NCBI RefSeq assembly: GCF_001578185.1
Contig: NZ_CP011008.1
Coordinates: forward strand, 3,376,001 to 3,440,000
Direction of reading: 5' to 3'
Source of the DNA: Peribacillus simplex
GTDB taxonomy: Bacteria; Bacillota; Bacilli; Bacillales; DSM-1321
Length of the DNA: 64,000 nucleotides
Made by a program: the position numbers and the translations under genes. Positions 18,154 to 27,251 of the stretch are shown here, one piece after another. The stretch's first letter is position 1, and each line of letters starts with the position of its first letter. The notes beneath the pieces are model-generated. The model did no database searches and had not been told where the DNA came from. It worked only from the letters and a program-made list of their open reading frames with translations.

Positions 18154-19023
18154 ATGAAAAAAACGAATAAATGGGTCTTTTTAACCATTTTTTTATGTCT
18201 ATTATTGCCATATAAAGCTTTTGCAGATGCAGCTGTTGGTGAAATGACCGTCACACTAGGAGAAAATTTGACAAATGAACAAAAAAATATGGTTTTGTCA
18301 GAAATGAAAGCCCCTAATGATGTTGAGGTTCTAACGGTTACAAATGCGGAGGAACATGAATACTTAGGAGACTATATCGCCAGCCGGCTGATTGGTACAA
18401 AAGCTATTTCATCCTCTGCCATTACTTTGGAGGAAAAAGGCACTGGCCTTAAACTGGAGTCGAAAAACATTAACTGGGTCACAGACGAAATGTATATCAA
18501 CGCATTGGCAACTGCTGGAGTAAAAGATGCTACCGTTTATGTCACCGCACCTATACCCGTTTCCGGTACAGCAGCTTTGACAGGGGTCATTAAAGCCTAT
18601 GAAATCTCTTCAGACAAGAAGATTCCGGAAGATGTGAAGCAGGCAGCGAATGAAGAAATGGTAAAAACAGCTAAATTGGGTGATGAAATCGGTACAGAGG
18701 AAGCCTCTGCACTGGTAACGAAAATCAAAGAGGAAATGGCTGAAAATCCTCCGGCCAACACTGAAGAGGTCCGCGAGGTTGTCGAGTCTTCAGCAAAAGA
18801 ACTGGGAATTGCCTTAAATGATAATCAAGTTCAAAGTTTAATTGATTTATTCAATAAACTAAAAGAATTGAATATTGATTGGAACTCTGTCGGGGATCAG
18901 CTTACTGCCGCTAAAGATAAGCTTTCCAATTTTCTTGAGTCCGAAGAGGGTCAATCATTCTTAGATAAATTGAAAGAAGTCTTCAGCAGTTTAATAGACG
19001 CGATCAAATCTTTTTTCAGCTGA
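18154..19023 (+). CDS. ypuA: YpuA, exported DUF1002 protein
   Basis: Secreted protein of 289 residues, function unknown. It begins with a signal peptide (KKTNKWVFLTIFLCLLLPYKAFA, cleavage near residue 25), then a DUF1002 domain (TVTLGENLTNEQ, VTAPIPVSGTAALTGV) and a helical C-terminus. SD AAGGAGG stands seven bases before the ATG. It converges on lysA across a shared terminator. In B. subtilis ypuA lies in the same region. Confidence 0.9.
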   Translation: MKKTNKWVFLTIFLCLLLPYKAFADAAVGEMTVTLGENLTNEQKNMVLSEMKAPNDVEVLTVTNAEEHEYLGDYIASRLIGTKAISSSAITLEEKGTGLKLESKNINWVTDEMYINALATAGVKDATVYVTAPIPVSGTAALTGVIKAYEISSDKKIPEDVKQAANEEMVKTAKLGDEIGTEEASALVTKIKEEMAENPPANTEEVREVVESSAKELGIALNDNQVQSLIDLFNKLKELNIDWNSVGDQLTAAKDKLSNFLESEEGQSFLDKLKEVFSSLIDAIKSFFS

Positions 19024-19030
19024 TTTGAAT

Positions 19031-19062
19031 AAAAAAAGGATGGCCCATGCCATCCTTTTTTT
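19031..19062. terminator. bidirectional terminator between ypuA and lysA
   Basis: Perfect arms AAAAAAAGGATGGC and GCCATCCTTTTTTT around a four-base loop serve both convergent genes; the lysA stop codon lies at its edge. Confidence 0.9.
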
Positions 19063-20389
19063 ATTCTTTATTGACGACGGCCGCTTCATGAAGGGCCAAA
19101 TCCAAATGGATAAGATCTTCGTACGTCTCACGTTTGATGACCAATCGGGCTTCTCCTTTTTCGGCAAAGACGACAGCCGGTCTCGGAATCCGATTGTAAT
19201 TATTCGACATGGAATATCCATATGCCCCTGTACAAAAGACTGCCAAGACATCACCGCGTCCGGCTTTTGGCAATGGTAAATCCCAAATCAACATATCTCC
19301 GCTTTCGCAGCATTTCCCAGCAATGGACACTGTCTCTTCTACAGGGTCAAGTGGGCGGTTTGCAAGAATTGCGTCATACTTCGCTTCATAAAGAGCTGGA
19401 CGTATGTTATCACTCATGCCCCCATCTACGGCAATATATTTACGGACATTAGGCACTTCCTTTTCAGAACCGACCTTATACAAGGTCACCCCGGCGTCTC
19501 CGACTAATGAACGGCCAGGTTCAATCCAGATTTCAGGCATCACTAAATCAGAGTCAGCAATCAGGTTCTGTACTTCCCTAACGATTTCTTCTACATATTG
19601 AGATGCCGGAAGCGGGTCGTCCTCTTGTGTATACCGAATTCCGAATCCCCCTCCGAGATTCAATACCTTTGGTTGAAACCCTATCGAACCATGCCATTCA
19701 TTTAACTTGCCGATAATTTTTTGGGCCGCCAGAAGGAAACCGGTCGTTTGAAAGATCTGCGAACCGATATGGCAGTGGAGTCCCAGCACTTCCAGAAACT
19801 CGCTTTTCAGCGCTTGTCGAAGGGCGCTTTCCGCCTGTCCGTTAATAAGATCAAAACCAAATTTCGAATCCTCTTGCCCTGTCAAGATATAATCATGCGT
19901 ATGGGCTTCAATTCCTGGTGTTACACGAAGAAGGATTTTCACCTTTTGTTCACGGCTTGTACAAATTTCTTCCAAAAGTGCCAACTCTGAAAAATTATCG
20001 ACTACTATACAGCCAATTTCATAATCCAAAGCCATATGCAGCTCTTCTTCACTTTTGTTATTTCCATGAAAGTGAATGCGTTCAGTTGGGAAATTTGCCT
20101 TAATTGCCGTATACAATTCCCCCGCTGAGACAACATCGAGAGAAAGTCCTTCTTGATCAGCCAACTGAATCATGGCAATCGAAGAGAAAGCCTTACTTGC
20201 GTATGCAACTTGGGCTGAGATCCCCAATTCTTCAAAAGTTCTCTTGAACCCTCTTGCCCGTTCACGAATTAGCTCTACATCATAAACATATAATGGAGTG
20301 CCAAATTGTTCGATCAGTTCGATCGTGTCCACTCCGCCAATTTTCAGATGTCCACGTTCATTGACACCACTGGTTCCGTACAAATGCAT
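19061..20389 (-). CDS. lysA: LysA, diaminopimelate decarboxylase
   Basis: Last step of lysine biosynthesis: PLP-dependent decarboxylation of meso-diaminopimelate to L-lysine. The 442 residues form a fold-III TIM barrel with the PLP lysine at 66 (VAYASKAFSS), glycine-rich phosphate loop NLGGGFGIRY, and C-terminal active-site motifs CESGDML and GAYGYSMSNNYN. SD GGAAGGTGA precedes the ATG. It follows spoVAF as in B. subtilis, with a gap of about 290 bases; no lysine riboswitch was seen there. Confidence 0.96.
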   Translation of the reverse strand: MHLYGTSGVNERGHLKIGGVDTIELIEQFGTPLYVYDVELIRERARGFKRTFEELGISAQVAYASKAFSSIAMIQLADQEGLSLDVVSAGELYTAIKANFPTERIHFHGNNKSEEELHMALDYEIGCIVVDNFSELALLEEICTSREQKVKILLRVTPGIEAHTHDYILTGQEDSKFGFDLINGQAESALRQALKSEFLEVLGLHCHIGSQIFQTTGFLLAAQKIIGKLNEWHGSIGFQPKVLNLGGGFGIRYTQEDDPLPASQYVEEIVREVQNLIADSDLVMPEIWIEPGRSLVGDAGVTLYKVGSEKEVPNVRKYIAVDGGMSDNIRPALYEAKYDAILANRPLDPVEETVSIAGKCCESGDMLIWDLPLPKAGRGDVLAVFCTGAYGYSMSNNYNRIPRPAVVFAEKGEARLVIKRETYEDLIHLDLALHEAAVVNKE

Positions 20390-20486
20390 GATAGCTTCAC
20401 CTTCCTGACTTAAAACTAAAGATTGATAAGAAATGAGGCAGCCTCAAATAAAGAAACCCTGATGCAAGTGAAAAAGGGGTGTCTAT

Positions 20487-20615
20487 ATGAACAAGCTTCA
20501 TCCGAATCAATCGATTATCCCATTGGATATTGTTCTCTATGGCTGCTTCGTAGTTCGAAGGGAAAGACAGATTGGTTTAACTTCAAAGAGCCATAAGCGC
20601 TCTATCTCTTTGTGA
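20487..20615 (+). CDS. doubtful 42-residue ORF
   Basis: On the strand opposite to lysA and spoVAF, AAGGGGTG lies eight bases before an ATG that opens 42 codons (MNKLHPNQSIIPLDIVLYGC...). The protein has no recognisable domain. A hairpin with arms CTTCAAAGAG and CTCTTTGTGAAG covers its end. The only support is the ribosome binding site, so treat it as a candidate. Confidence 0.25.
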   Translation: MNKLHPNQSIIPLDIVLYGCFVVRRERQIGLTSKSHKRSISL

Positions 20616-20680
20616 AGCCTTAACTTTACCGCTTTTTCCGAATAAAATTAAATTACCACAACTTTTCGACAACATCAACC

Positions 20681-22165
20681 TTAAGATTTTCTCGGCTGCC
20701 TATATTTATCCTGGGGATGCACAATACTAGGACGCTCCGCAGCTCCTGGATAAGGTCTTCTTAATAGAATATGTGACAAACCCTTTGGTTGAAAGGGAAT
20801 TAACGGCCATAAATAAGGTGTATTTAACGTTTTTATACTAGTAAGCAAAATAATGTGGAGTGTGATGCCTATGATTAAGCCAGGCACTTTAAAGATAGCA
20901 ACCAACAATAGCAATACTAAACGGGAAATTTTATTCGCAACCCCCAATTCTAAACTTGGAGTGACAAAAGTGCCGATTGCCCCTACGGAAGCATAGAGAA
21001 CCACTTCAGGAACAAATAGGCCAACATCTATCGCTATCTGTCCAATCAAAACTGCCGCAACCAAGCCCATTGCCGTAGAAAGCGGGGTCGGGGTATGAAC
21101 GGCTGCCATCCTTAAGAATTCTATTCCTATATCAGAAATGAAGATTTGGACCACAATTGGTAGATGCGTTTTATCATTTGGTCCGATAAACTCTAACTTA
21201 TCCGGTAAAAGCGATGGTTCCAAAGCAAACAATAACCATATCGGCAACAAATATAACGAAACGAATATCCCTAGAAAACGTGTCCAGCGCACCAACGTTC
21301 CAACAGCAGGTGCCTGCCGATACTCCTCAGCGTGTTGCATGTGATGGAAAAGAGTGGACGGAGTAATGATGACACTTGGAGATGTATCCACATAAATCAG
21401 GACATGACCCTCAAGTAAATGTGTTGCCGCTACATCAGCCCGTTCCGTATACCTTACAAGCGGGTATGGGTTATATCCTTGCTTGACGATGAACTCTTCG
21501 ATCGTTTTATCAGCCATCGTTATGCCATCAACCTCAATGCTATTCAATTCCTTACGAACGATATCTATTAAATCAGGATCGGCAATATCTTCTATGTAGC
21601 CGATGGATATATCCGTTTTCGAACGTTCCCCTACGTGCAGCATTTCAAATCGTAGTCTTTCATCCCGGATTCTTCTTCTTGTTATCGCTGTATTAATGAT
21701 GATGTTTTCGACAAAACCATCCCTGGATCCACGGACGACTTTTTCCGTATCGGGTTCTACTGGCTGTCTTCCGGGATAACTCCTGACATCAACAACCAAT
21801 CCTATTGGTTTACCATCGACAACGAGGACTATTAATCCTGATAATACCTTATCAACCAGTTCATCCATCGTCGCTAATTCTTCAACTGATTGGTGTACGA
21901 GCAAGCCTTTGATTACATCAAAAACTTTTCCACTCATGATATCAGAATTCCTATTATGGATTAGCGAGTCCAAGATTCCAATGATGTACTCGGTATCCGT
22001 CAGGCCGTTTATATAGTAAAGATGAACATCTTTTCTTAAGACCTTTACCCTTCTTACTCCTAAATCGAAGCTGACGCCAAGACCTACTTTCTCTTCCATA
22101 TACGCGTCAACTTCCGCTACCCTATTCGGAATCGGTTTCATGTTTCGAGGTTTTTCTGAAGTCAT
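20681..22165 (-). CDS. spoVAF: SpoVAF, GerA-type spore membrane protein
   Basis: Resembles the A subunits of germinant receptors (GerAA family) and is encoded in the spoVA operon; in B. subtilis it joins a complex that speeds germination and DPA release. About 494 residues: a soluble N-terminal half with [15 protein letters not shown] and [28 protein letters not shown] motif, then several membrane segments and a hydrophilic tail. I start at ATG 22165 (SD AAAGGAG eight bases away); 22168 is equally possible. It overlaps spoVAEa by about 44 bases. Confidence 0.92.
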   Translation of the reverse strand: MTSEKPRNMKPIPNRVAEVDAYMEEKVGLGVSFDLGVRRVKVLRKDVHLYYINGLTDTEYIIGILDSLIHNRNSDIMSGKVFDVIKGLLVHQSVEELATMDELVDKVLSGLIVLVVDGKPIGLVVDVRSYPGRQPVEPDTEKVVRGSRDGFVENIIINTAITRRRIRDERLRFEMLHVGERSKTDISIGYIEDIADPDLIDIVRKELNSIEVDGITMADKTIEEFIVKQGYNPYPLVRYTERADVAATHLLEGHVLIYVDTSPSVIITPSTLFHHMQHAEEYRQAPAVGTLVRWTRFLGIFVSLYLLPIWLLFALEPSLLPDKLEFIGPNDKTHLPIVVQIFISDIGIEFLRMAAVHTPTPLSTAMGLVAAVLIGQIAIDVGLFVPEVVLYASVGAIGTFVTPSLELGVANKISRLVLLLLVAIFKVPGLIIGITLHIILLTSIKTLNTPYLWPLIPFQPKGLSHILLRRPYPGAAERPSIVHPQDKYRQPRKS

Positions 22166-22727
22166 CATGACCACTCCTTTCCAATATGATTTCCACCGCT
22201 AACTTCGTGATCGGTGCTCCTCTTTTAAAATCATCCTGATGGGACATTTTTCCGATATCCCCTATCCCTACAACTATGGGAACTTGTAATTGATCGATGC
22301 AATACACTGTATCTCCTGTAATCTTGCCCAGTTCAAATTCCTCAGCGCCGTATTTATCCACCCCGTTCGGTGTCAAATTACCATCCCGGTCAATACAGAT
22401 ATCCACCTTGGTCCATTCTTCCCTTCTAGTCTTTGAAGCGACCGCTATCACGCCAAGGACATTAATATCAGGATGTCCGGCAACTACCTTCATTGCCTGT
22501 TCGCCTGATCCTTCACCGATAAAACCGCTATCATCAAACATGACCAATATGGGATCATACTTTGCCTTTTTTATTAATTCAACAAGCTCCAAGCCAGTAT
22601 ATCGTGATGGATTACCTTGGGACATGGAGATACATCTTCCCCCAATTTCCTTGGCCACAAGCTCGACAGCCCGTTTAGCATACTCATCTCCATCCGTAAT
22701 CAATATCACTTTTCGTTTGGTCACCAT
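22122..22727 (-). CDS. spoVAEA: SpoVAEa, soluble SpoVA protein
   Basis: Soluble protein of the spoVA operon, found on the spore inner membrane in B. subtilis. About 201 residues from ATG 22727 ([20 protein letters not shown]), preceded by AAAGGTAGG. Conserved features include [16 protein letters not shown] and [21 protein letters not shown]. It is immediately before spoVAF. In B. subtilis three channel genes (spoVAC, spoVAD, spoVAEb) come before it; here they are absent. Confidence 0.92.
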   Translation of the reverse strand: MVTKRKVILITDGDEYAKRAVELVAKEIGGRCISMSQGNPSRYTGLELVELIKKAKYDPILVMFDDSGFIGEGSGEQAMKVVAGHPDINVLGVIAVASKTRREEWTKVDICIDRDGNLTPNGVDKYGAEEFELGKITGDTVYCIDQLQVPIVVGIGDIGKMSHQDDFKRGAPITKLAVEIILERSGHDDFRKTSKHETDSE

Positions 22728-22770
22728 CTTGGGCCTACCTTTCATCATCAGGAATAGTTACCTCATAAAC

Positions 22771-23193
22771 TTATAAATCGCCAAAATAAATCCATTGGAA
22801 TAATGATCCGGCTATTTTCCCCAATACGAGTGCCATTAACAGATAAATAATTTTCTCTTGAATACCGATTCGCTTAGACAGAATCGGAAATACATTCAGG
22901 ACTTCAGTTAAGGCAGCAGCAAGCATCCCATTAAAGATCCCGTCTGCCAAGCCGATCGGAATTAACAAAAGTTTCGGGAGGGCAAGTTCCGTTTCCTGTA
23001 ATCCGAACCATGTTCCTGCGACAACGCCGGCAATGATGGCCCCTTCGTAGAAATGAATCATTTTCATTGTTTTTGTCAGCTGAGTCAGTCTCGGAATCAC
23101 ACCAAGTACAGTTAAAAACGCTACAAAACCGGCACCTGTCGCGAAACCTCCAGCTAAACCGACAAAGATTCCGAAGATAATTTTACCTGTCAT
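22771..23193 (-). CDS. spoVAB: SpoVAB, membrane protein
   Basis: Integral membrane protein of the DPA transport operon, 140 residues, with about four hydrophobic helices (TGKIIFGIFVGLAGGFATGAGF first). I start at ATG 23193, which overlaps the spoVAA stop by 11 bases; an upstream ATG at 23223 would add ten polar residues. It is followed directly by spoVAEa, with a 43-base gap, where spoVAC would be expected. Confidence 0.9.
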   Translation of the reverse strand: MTGKIIFGIFVGLAGGFATGAGFVAFLTVLGVIPRLTQLTKTMKMIHFYEGAIIAGVVAGTWFGLQETELALPKLLLIPIGLADGIFNGMLAAALTEVLNVFPILSKRIGIQEKIIYLLMALVLGKIAGSLFQWIYFGDL

Positions 23194-23806
23194 CAAGATG
23201 GCGCACGTTCTCCCTATTTTCATTCATGGTTACATAATTGTCCAAATCCTGCTGATAGTTGAACATTTCAACCTCGAGCGGACTAGGTTCCTCATTGAAG
23301 CGTTTTTTAAAAAAGTGATTAAAAAATAAGATCATGCCTATACCAAGGCCGAAACTATATGGGATTTGGATCAGCAACGGCTTTTCTTCCACTTTTCCCG
23401 TTATAATAGTAAAGATTTTTTGGTGTACTTCCCCCATACTTACATCCACATGAAAATTCATGATAGTCATCCCGCCGCCGACAAACAACAGGAACCAGAC
23501 TAAGGCGAAAGTTAGGAATGACATTTTCTTTTTCGAGAGAATGACTTCGATGATCGTTTGGGAGGGCCCGAATGTCTCCACTTCAATAGTCGGATCCATT
23601 TTGCGAATGGCCATGATAACTTGAGCCAAATCAATGACAATAATATTCTTATCTTCCTTCTTGACCGTTAATAATATGATGTCCTCGATTATTTGAATCA
23701 CTTCTTCAGGTCCGATTATCCTTGCAATATCTTTTATCCTCACCGTTTGATTTCCATTTACTTGTACACGGTTCCTCATCCTGATATATACAACTGCCAC
23801 TTCCAT
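23183..23806 (-). CDS. spoVAA: SpoVAA, first protein of the spoVA operon
   Basis: 207 residues: a soluble N-terminal domain (VYIRMRNRVQVNGNQTVRIKDIARI) and two membrane segments (about 125-145 and 170-190). Together with SpoVAB it is essential for spore DPA uptake in B. subtilis. Start at ATG 23806; SD AAAGG is ten bases upstream. A sigma-G promoter lies 30 bases before it, which fits forespore expression. Confidence 0.92.
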   Translation of the reverse strand: MEVAVVYIRMRNRVQVNGNQTVRIKDIARIIGPEEVIQIIEDIILLTVKKEDKNIIVIDLAQVIMAIRKMDPTIEVETFGPSQTIIEVILSKKKMSFLTFALVWFLLFVGGGMTIMNFHVDVSMGEVHQKIFTIITGKVEEKPLLIQIPYSFGLGIGMILFFNHFFKKRFNEEPSPLEVEMFNYQQDLDNYVTMNENRENVRHLDDR

Positions 23807-23837
23807 CACATCCCGACCTTTTATTTCCTTATGCTAG

Positions 23838-23867
23838 TAGTATGGATTGGAAACAGATTGAAAATGC
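23838..23867 (-). promoter_or_regulatory. sigma-G promoter of spoVA
   Basis: Minus strand: -35 GCATT (23863-23867), 18-base spacer, -10 CATACTA (23838-23844), fitting the forespore sigma-G pattern with CATNNTA at -10. It faces spoVAA. Confidence 0.65.
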
Positions 23868-23913
23868 AGAAAGTGACCCATGTCCAGATATTACTAATTG
23901 ATAACAAAAAAAA

Positions 23914-23937
23914 GACACGCTGCAACGACAGCGTGTC
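23914..23937. terminator. terminator after the purine permease gene
   Basis: Perfect GACACGCTG-loop-CAGCGTGTC hairpin with A and T runs on both sides, between the permease stop and the spoVA promoter. Confidence 0.9.
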
Positions 23938-23958
23938 TTTTTGATTTTCATTCATAAA

Positions 23959-25254
23959 TTAATGAGTGGGGAAGAAAATCAGCTGAACCAAAAATATCAA
24001 TCCAAAAATATAAATGAGCGGATGTACCGATTTTCCTTTTCCGCTGAATACCTTCATAAGTGGATATGTTATGAATCCGATCGCAATCCCTGTAGATATG
24101 CTTGAAGTAAGCGGCATCGTTAAAATGATCGCAAATGCCGGAAATGCTTCATCGAAAATTTTCCAATTGACTTTAGCCAGGCCTTCCATCATAAAACATC
24201 CTACGATGATCAAAACGGGAGCTGTGATTGCTTGAACTGAAGAAATTGCCGATATTAATGGAGAAAAGAAAATCGATACAGCGAATAGGATTGCCACAAC
24301 AGTAGCAGTTAACCCAGTACGTCCGCCTGCGGCCACTCCTGTGCTAGATTCAACGTAAGCTGTTGAAGGACTTGTTCCAAACATCGAGCCGACTGTCGTC
24401 GCAATCGCATCACCTAAAAATGCTTTCTTTGCACGAGGGATTTTCCCATCCTTCGTTAATCCTGCCTGTTCCGTCACGCCAATCAAGGTACCTGTCGTAT
24501 CAAAGATCGTCACAAGTAAAAAGGCGAAAACAACTGAATATAAAGAATGCGTGAAGACCCCGGCAATATCGATATCGAAAAATACCGGTGTTGGAGGTAC
24601 AGATAAAACTCCATCAAAGTTGAGCAAACCGATAAAGTAGCCAATGATTGCCGTAATGATCATACCAATAAAAATTGCCCCTTTAATATTACGGGCCATA
24701 AAAATCAAGGTAATGAATAAACCTGCTAACGCTAAAACGGTTCCAGGCTGATGCAAATCGCCAAGAGTCACCATCGTTGATTCATTAGGTACAACGATTC
24801 CAGCGTTTTTCAATCCGATGAACGCAATGAATAAACCAATTCCGGATGTGATTCCATATTTTAATGAGTTAGGAATCGCATCAATTATCATTTTACGCAA
24901 GCTTGTCACGCTAATTAATAGAAATAGCAAACCTGCTATGAAAACCGTACCGAATACGGTCTGATATGAGAGGCCCTGAGCCCCCACTACGCTGGCGAAA
25001 TAAGCATTCAAACCCATCCCTGGCGCTATTGCAATCGGGTATTTTGCTACCAGCCCCATGATAAGGGTACCGATCACCGCTGATATGACTGTTGCCATGA
25101 AAACCTGTTCAAATGGAATTCCGATTGAAGACAATAAAGCCGGATTCACAATAAGGATATAAACCATAGTTAAAAATGTCGTAACACCCGCCATGACTTC
25201 TGTACGGACATCCGTCCCATTTTCTTTCAGGGAGAAAAACTTTTCCATAAACAT
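23959..25254 (-). CDS. NCS2-family guanine/hypoxanthine permease (PbuG/PbuO type)
   Basis: Proton-coupled uptake of guanine or hypoxanthine across the membrane. The 431 residues have about 12-14 hydrophobic segments and AzgA-subfamily signatures: GVTTFLTMVYILIVNPALL near the N-terminus, PGMGLNAYF, and the FGTSPSTAYVESSTG substrate-loop motif. I start at ATG 25254 with GGAGGT six bases away; the upstream codons are unsupported. It is inserted between spoVA and sigF, where B. subtilis has no permease. A sigma-A promoter with PurR-like boxes precedes it; no purine riboswitch was found. Confidence 0.9.
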   Translation of the reverse strand: MFMEKFFSLKENGTDVRTEVMAGVTTFLTMVYILIVNPALLSSIGIPFEQVFMATVISAVIGTLIMGLVAKYPIAIAPGMGLNAYFASVVGAQGLSYQTVFGTVFIAGLLFLLISVTSLRKMIIDAIPNSLKYGITSGIGLFIAFIGLKNAGIVVPNESTMVTLGDLHQPGTVLALAGLFITLIFMARNIKGAIFIGMIITAIIGYFIGLLNFDGVLSVPPTPVFFDIDIAGVFTHSLYSVVFAFLLVTIFDTTGTLIGVTEQAGLTKDGKIPRAKKAFLGDAIATTVGSMFGTSPSTAYVESSTGVAAGGRTGLTATVVAILFAVSIFFSPLISAISSVQAITAPVLIIVGCFMMEGLAKVNWKIFDEAFPAFAIILTMPLTSSISTGIAIGFITYPLMKVFSGKGKSVHPLIYIFGLIFLVQLIFFPTH

Positions 25255-25372
25255 ATTTAGACCTCCAGATCTAAAGGAAACACCGACAACCGTTTGCACG
25301 TAAAGACAAGGTGTCCTAAAATTGTACTGCATCAACGCTTTTCCTTATCAATTATTCGTTGAAAGAAAGATA

Positions 25373-25431
25373 AAAAAGCGAATGAAAAACGCGACCTTTA
25401 CTATAATATTCGTTTTTAATTCTAAATTCAA
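25373..25431 (-). promoter_or_regulatory. permease promoter with two PurR-like boxes
   Basis: Minus strand: -35 TTGAAT (25426-25431), 17-base spacer, -10 TATTAT (25403-25408). AAAAACGAATATT (25405-25417) covers the -10, and a facing copy AAAAAAGCGAATG lies at 25372-25384 on the plus strand. Both resemble the PurBox AWWWCCGAACWWT with mismatches, in the inverted arrangement PurR uses. Confidence 0.45.
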
Positions 25432-25537
25432 CTAAAAAATGAATCCACTCATATTTTCATTTTTATCTACCCGGATCACTGAGGGAATTATTATTACTTT
25501 TTCCTAAAAACAAGATTTATCTCCAGCCAAAAAAAAA

Positions 25538-25563
25538 CCACATGAATCACTGATTCATGTGGT
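25538..25563 (-). terminator. terminator of the spoIIA operon
   Basis: Hairpin ACCACATGAATCA-ct-GATTCATGTGGT, with the sigF stop codon inside it and a minus-strand T run after it. Confidence 0.9.
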
Positions 25564-26314
25564 TTTTCATTTGCTGAAGAATCTTCTTTTCCAGCCTTGA
25601 CACCTGAACTTGGGAAATACCAAGCCTTGCCGCTACTTCCGATTGCGTCTGATCTTTATAATACCTCAGGAAAACAATCAGCCTTTCGCGCTCATTCAAT
25701 TCATGTATGGCTTCTTTTAAAGCGATTTGATCAAACCAAGATGTTTCGTTATGATCGGCAATCTGGTCAAGAAGAGTAATGGGATCTCCATCATTTTCGT
25801 AAACCGTTTCATGGATGGATGAAGGGCTTCTGCTAGCTTCTTGGGCCATGATGATCTCCTCTGGCGACAGCTCAAGGTGTTCCGCCAATTCATTGACAGT
25901 CGGAACGCGGCCATACGTCTTGGAAAGCTCCTCCTTGGCCCTGCGAATTTTATTCGCCATTTCCTTTAAAGACCGGCTTACTTTAACCGTTCCGTCATCA
26001 CGGATAAAACGTTGGATTTCACCAATGATCATTGGTACAGCATACGTTGAGAATTTCACTTCAAACGATAAGTCAAATTTATCCACGGACTTCAACAAGC
26101 CAATACAGCCTATTTGATAAAGGTCGTCCGGTTCATAACCTCGATTGAGGAATCTTTGCACGACTGACCATACAAGCCTAAGATTGCTATTGACAATCAG
26201 GTTCCTTGCATCTTGGTCACCGCTCTGGCTGCGTTGGATTAAATTCCGTAATTCCTCATCTTTTAAATGGGGCTGGCCTTTCTTGCTCTTCTGGTTTTTA
26301 ACCTCCACATCCAT
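25547..26314 (-). CDS. sigF: SigF, forespore sigma factor
   Basis: First forespore-specific sigma factor, active after asymmetric division. The 255 residues (same as B. subtilis) have sigma-70 region 2 (DLYQIGCIGLLKSVDKFD), region 3, and region 4 (SEVAARLGISQVQVSRLEKKIL). Start at ATG 26314 with GGGAG eight bases upstream; TTG 26320 is too near the SD. It is held inactive by SpoIIAB, encoded immediately upstream with a 13-base gap. Confidence 0.97.
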   Translation of the reverse strand: MDVEVKNQKSKKGQPHLKDEELRNLIQRSQSGDQDARNLIVNSNLRLVWSVVQRFLNRGYEPDDLYQIGCIGLLKSVDKFDLSFEVKFSTYAVPMIIGEIQRFIRDDGTVKVSRSLKEMANKIRRAKEELSKTYGRVPTVNELAEHLELSPEEIIMAQEASRSPSSIHETVYENDGDPITLLDQIADHNETSWFDQIALKEAIHELNERERLIVFLRYYKDQTQSEVAARLGISQVQVSRLEKKILQQMKNHMNQ

Positions 26315-26327
26315 ATGCAAGTCTCCC

Positions 26328-26768
26328 TTAATTGCACAAAGCTCTACTTGTAGTTAAGTGCTTTTTTAATCGAATGATCGTACCTTCGCCCTTATGGGAA
26401 ATTATATTGATTTCATCCATGAAGTTTTCCATGATGGTAAATCCCATACCGGAACGTTCAAGTTCGGGTTTTGTCGTAAATAACGGCTGTTTAGCCTCCT
26501 CGACGTCCTCAATGCCCAGTCCTTCATCACGGATGGTCAATTCCACAGTATCGCCTTCGATGACCACTGAAATGTAGACCCAGCCTTCCGGGTCACTCTC
26601 ATACCCATGGATAATCGAATTCGTAACGGCCTCTGACACGACAGTCTTGATCTCTGTCAATTCATCCATCGTCGGGTCCAATTGGGCAATGAAAGCCGCA
26701 ACAGTTACCCTTGCAAAAGATTCGTTTTGGCTTAGTGCAGAAAATTTTGTTTCCATTTTATTTTTCAT
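26328..26768 (-). CDS. spoIIAB: SpoIIAB, anti-sigma-F factor and kinase
   Basis: Binds and inhibits SigF, and phosphorylates SpoIIAA. The 146 residues (same length as B. subtilis) are a GHKL ATPase with N box [17 protein letters not shown]1 [10 protein letters not shown] and G2 [12 protein letters not shown] start at 26768 ([20 protein letters not shown]), one base after the spoIIAA stop; the longer frame overlaps spoIIAA. Confidence 0.97.
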   Translation of the reverse strand: MKNKMETKFSALSQNESFARVTVAAFIAQLDPTMDELTEIKTVVSEAVTNSIIHGYESDPEGWVYISVVIEGDTVELTIRDEGLGIEDVEEAKQPLFTTKPELERSGMGFTIMENFMDEINIISHKGEGTIIRLKKHLTTSRALCN

Positions 26769-26769
26769 C

Positions 26770-27120
26770 TTAGGCAACCCCCAGTCTTTGCAAAGCGTTT
26801 TTTTCGGATAGTTCCATTTTAACAATTTTAAACAACCCTGACATCTCAAATAACCGCTTTACCGCTGGAGAAATTGCACAGACCACCATTTCACCTTGCT
26901 TTTTGTTTACCTGCTTATACCGCCCTAAAATAACTCCGAGCCCTGAACTGTCCATAAAATGCAATTCTTCCATGTTAAGGATAATATGCTTGATGTTATG
27001 CTTTTGAATAGCTGCCTCTGCCTGGTTTTTCAATTTTTCTGCTGTATGATGATCTAAATCACCTTTGAGACGAATGCACAATACGCGGTTTTTCGCCTCC
27101 ATATTAATCGTAAGACTCAC
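26770..27120 (-). CDS. spoIIAA: SpoIIAA, anti-anti-sigma factor
   Basis: STAS-domain protein of 116 residues that, when unphosphorylated, captures SpoIIAB and frees SigF. The phosphorylated serine is S58 in [15 protein letters not shown]. Its phosphatase SpoIIE is not in the window. It is first gene after the sigma-H promoter of spoIIAA-spoIIAB-sigF. Confidence 0.97.
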   Translation of the reverse strand: MSLTINMEAKNRVLCIRLKGDLDHHTAEKLKNQAEAAIQKHNIKHIILNMEELHFMDSSGLGVILGRYKQVNKKQGEMVVCAISPAVKRLFEMSGLFKIVKMELSEKNALQRLGVA

Positions 27121-27155
27121 TATATACAGCCTCCTTCACTGTCTTATAAGGAGTC

Positions 27156-27185
27156 AAATTCTCTTTTTCACCTGCCAATTCCTTC
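27156..27185 (-). promoter_or_regulatory. sigma-H promoter of spoIIAA-spoIIAB-sigF
   Basis: Minus strand: GAAGGAATT (27177-27185) and AGAGAATTT (27156-27164) match the sigma-H elements RNAGGAWWW and RNNGAATWW with a 12-base gap. This is the pre-septational promoter known for spoIIA. Confidence 0.8.
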
Positions 27186-27251
27186 TTACAGGCAAAACTA
27201 GTGGTGTTTCGCCTAAATTAGTAAGATTAACAGGCATTGCGACAATTTATT

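Noticed and set aside
20390..20680. Lysine riboswitch upstream of lysA
   Set aside because: No five-stem aptamer or AAGGAGAGG-like core seen; the region instead has short repeats and a doubtful ORF.
25255..25450. Purine riboswitch before the permease gene
   Set aside because: Upstream region has no aptamer-like conserved segments (TATA-type P1, the two loop motifs); only promoter and PurR-like boxes.
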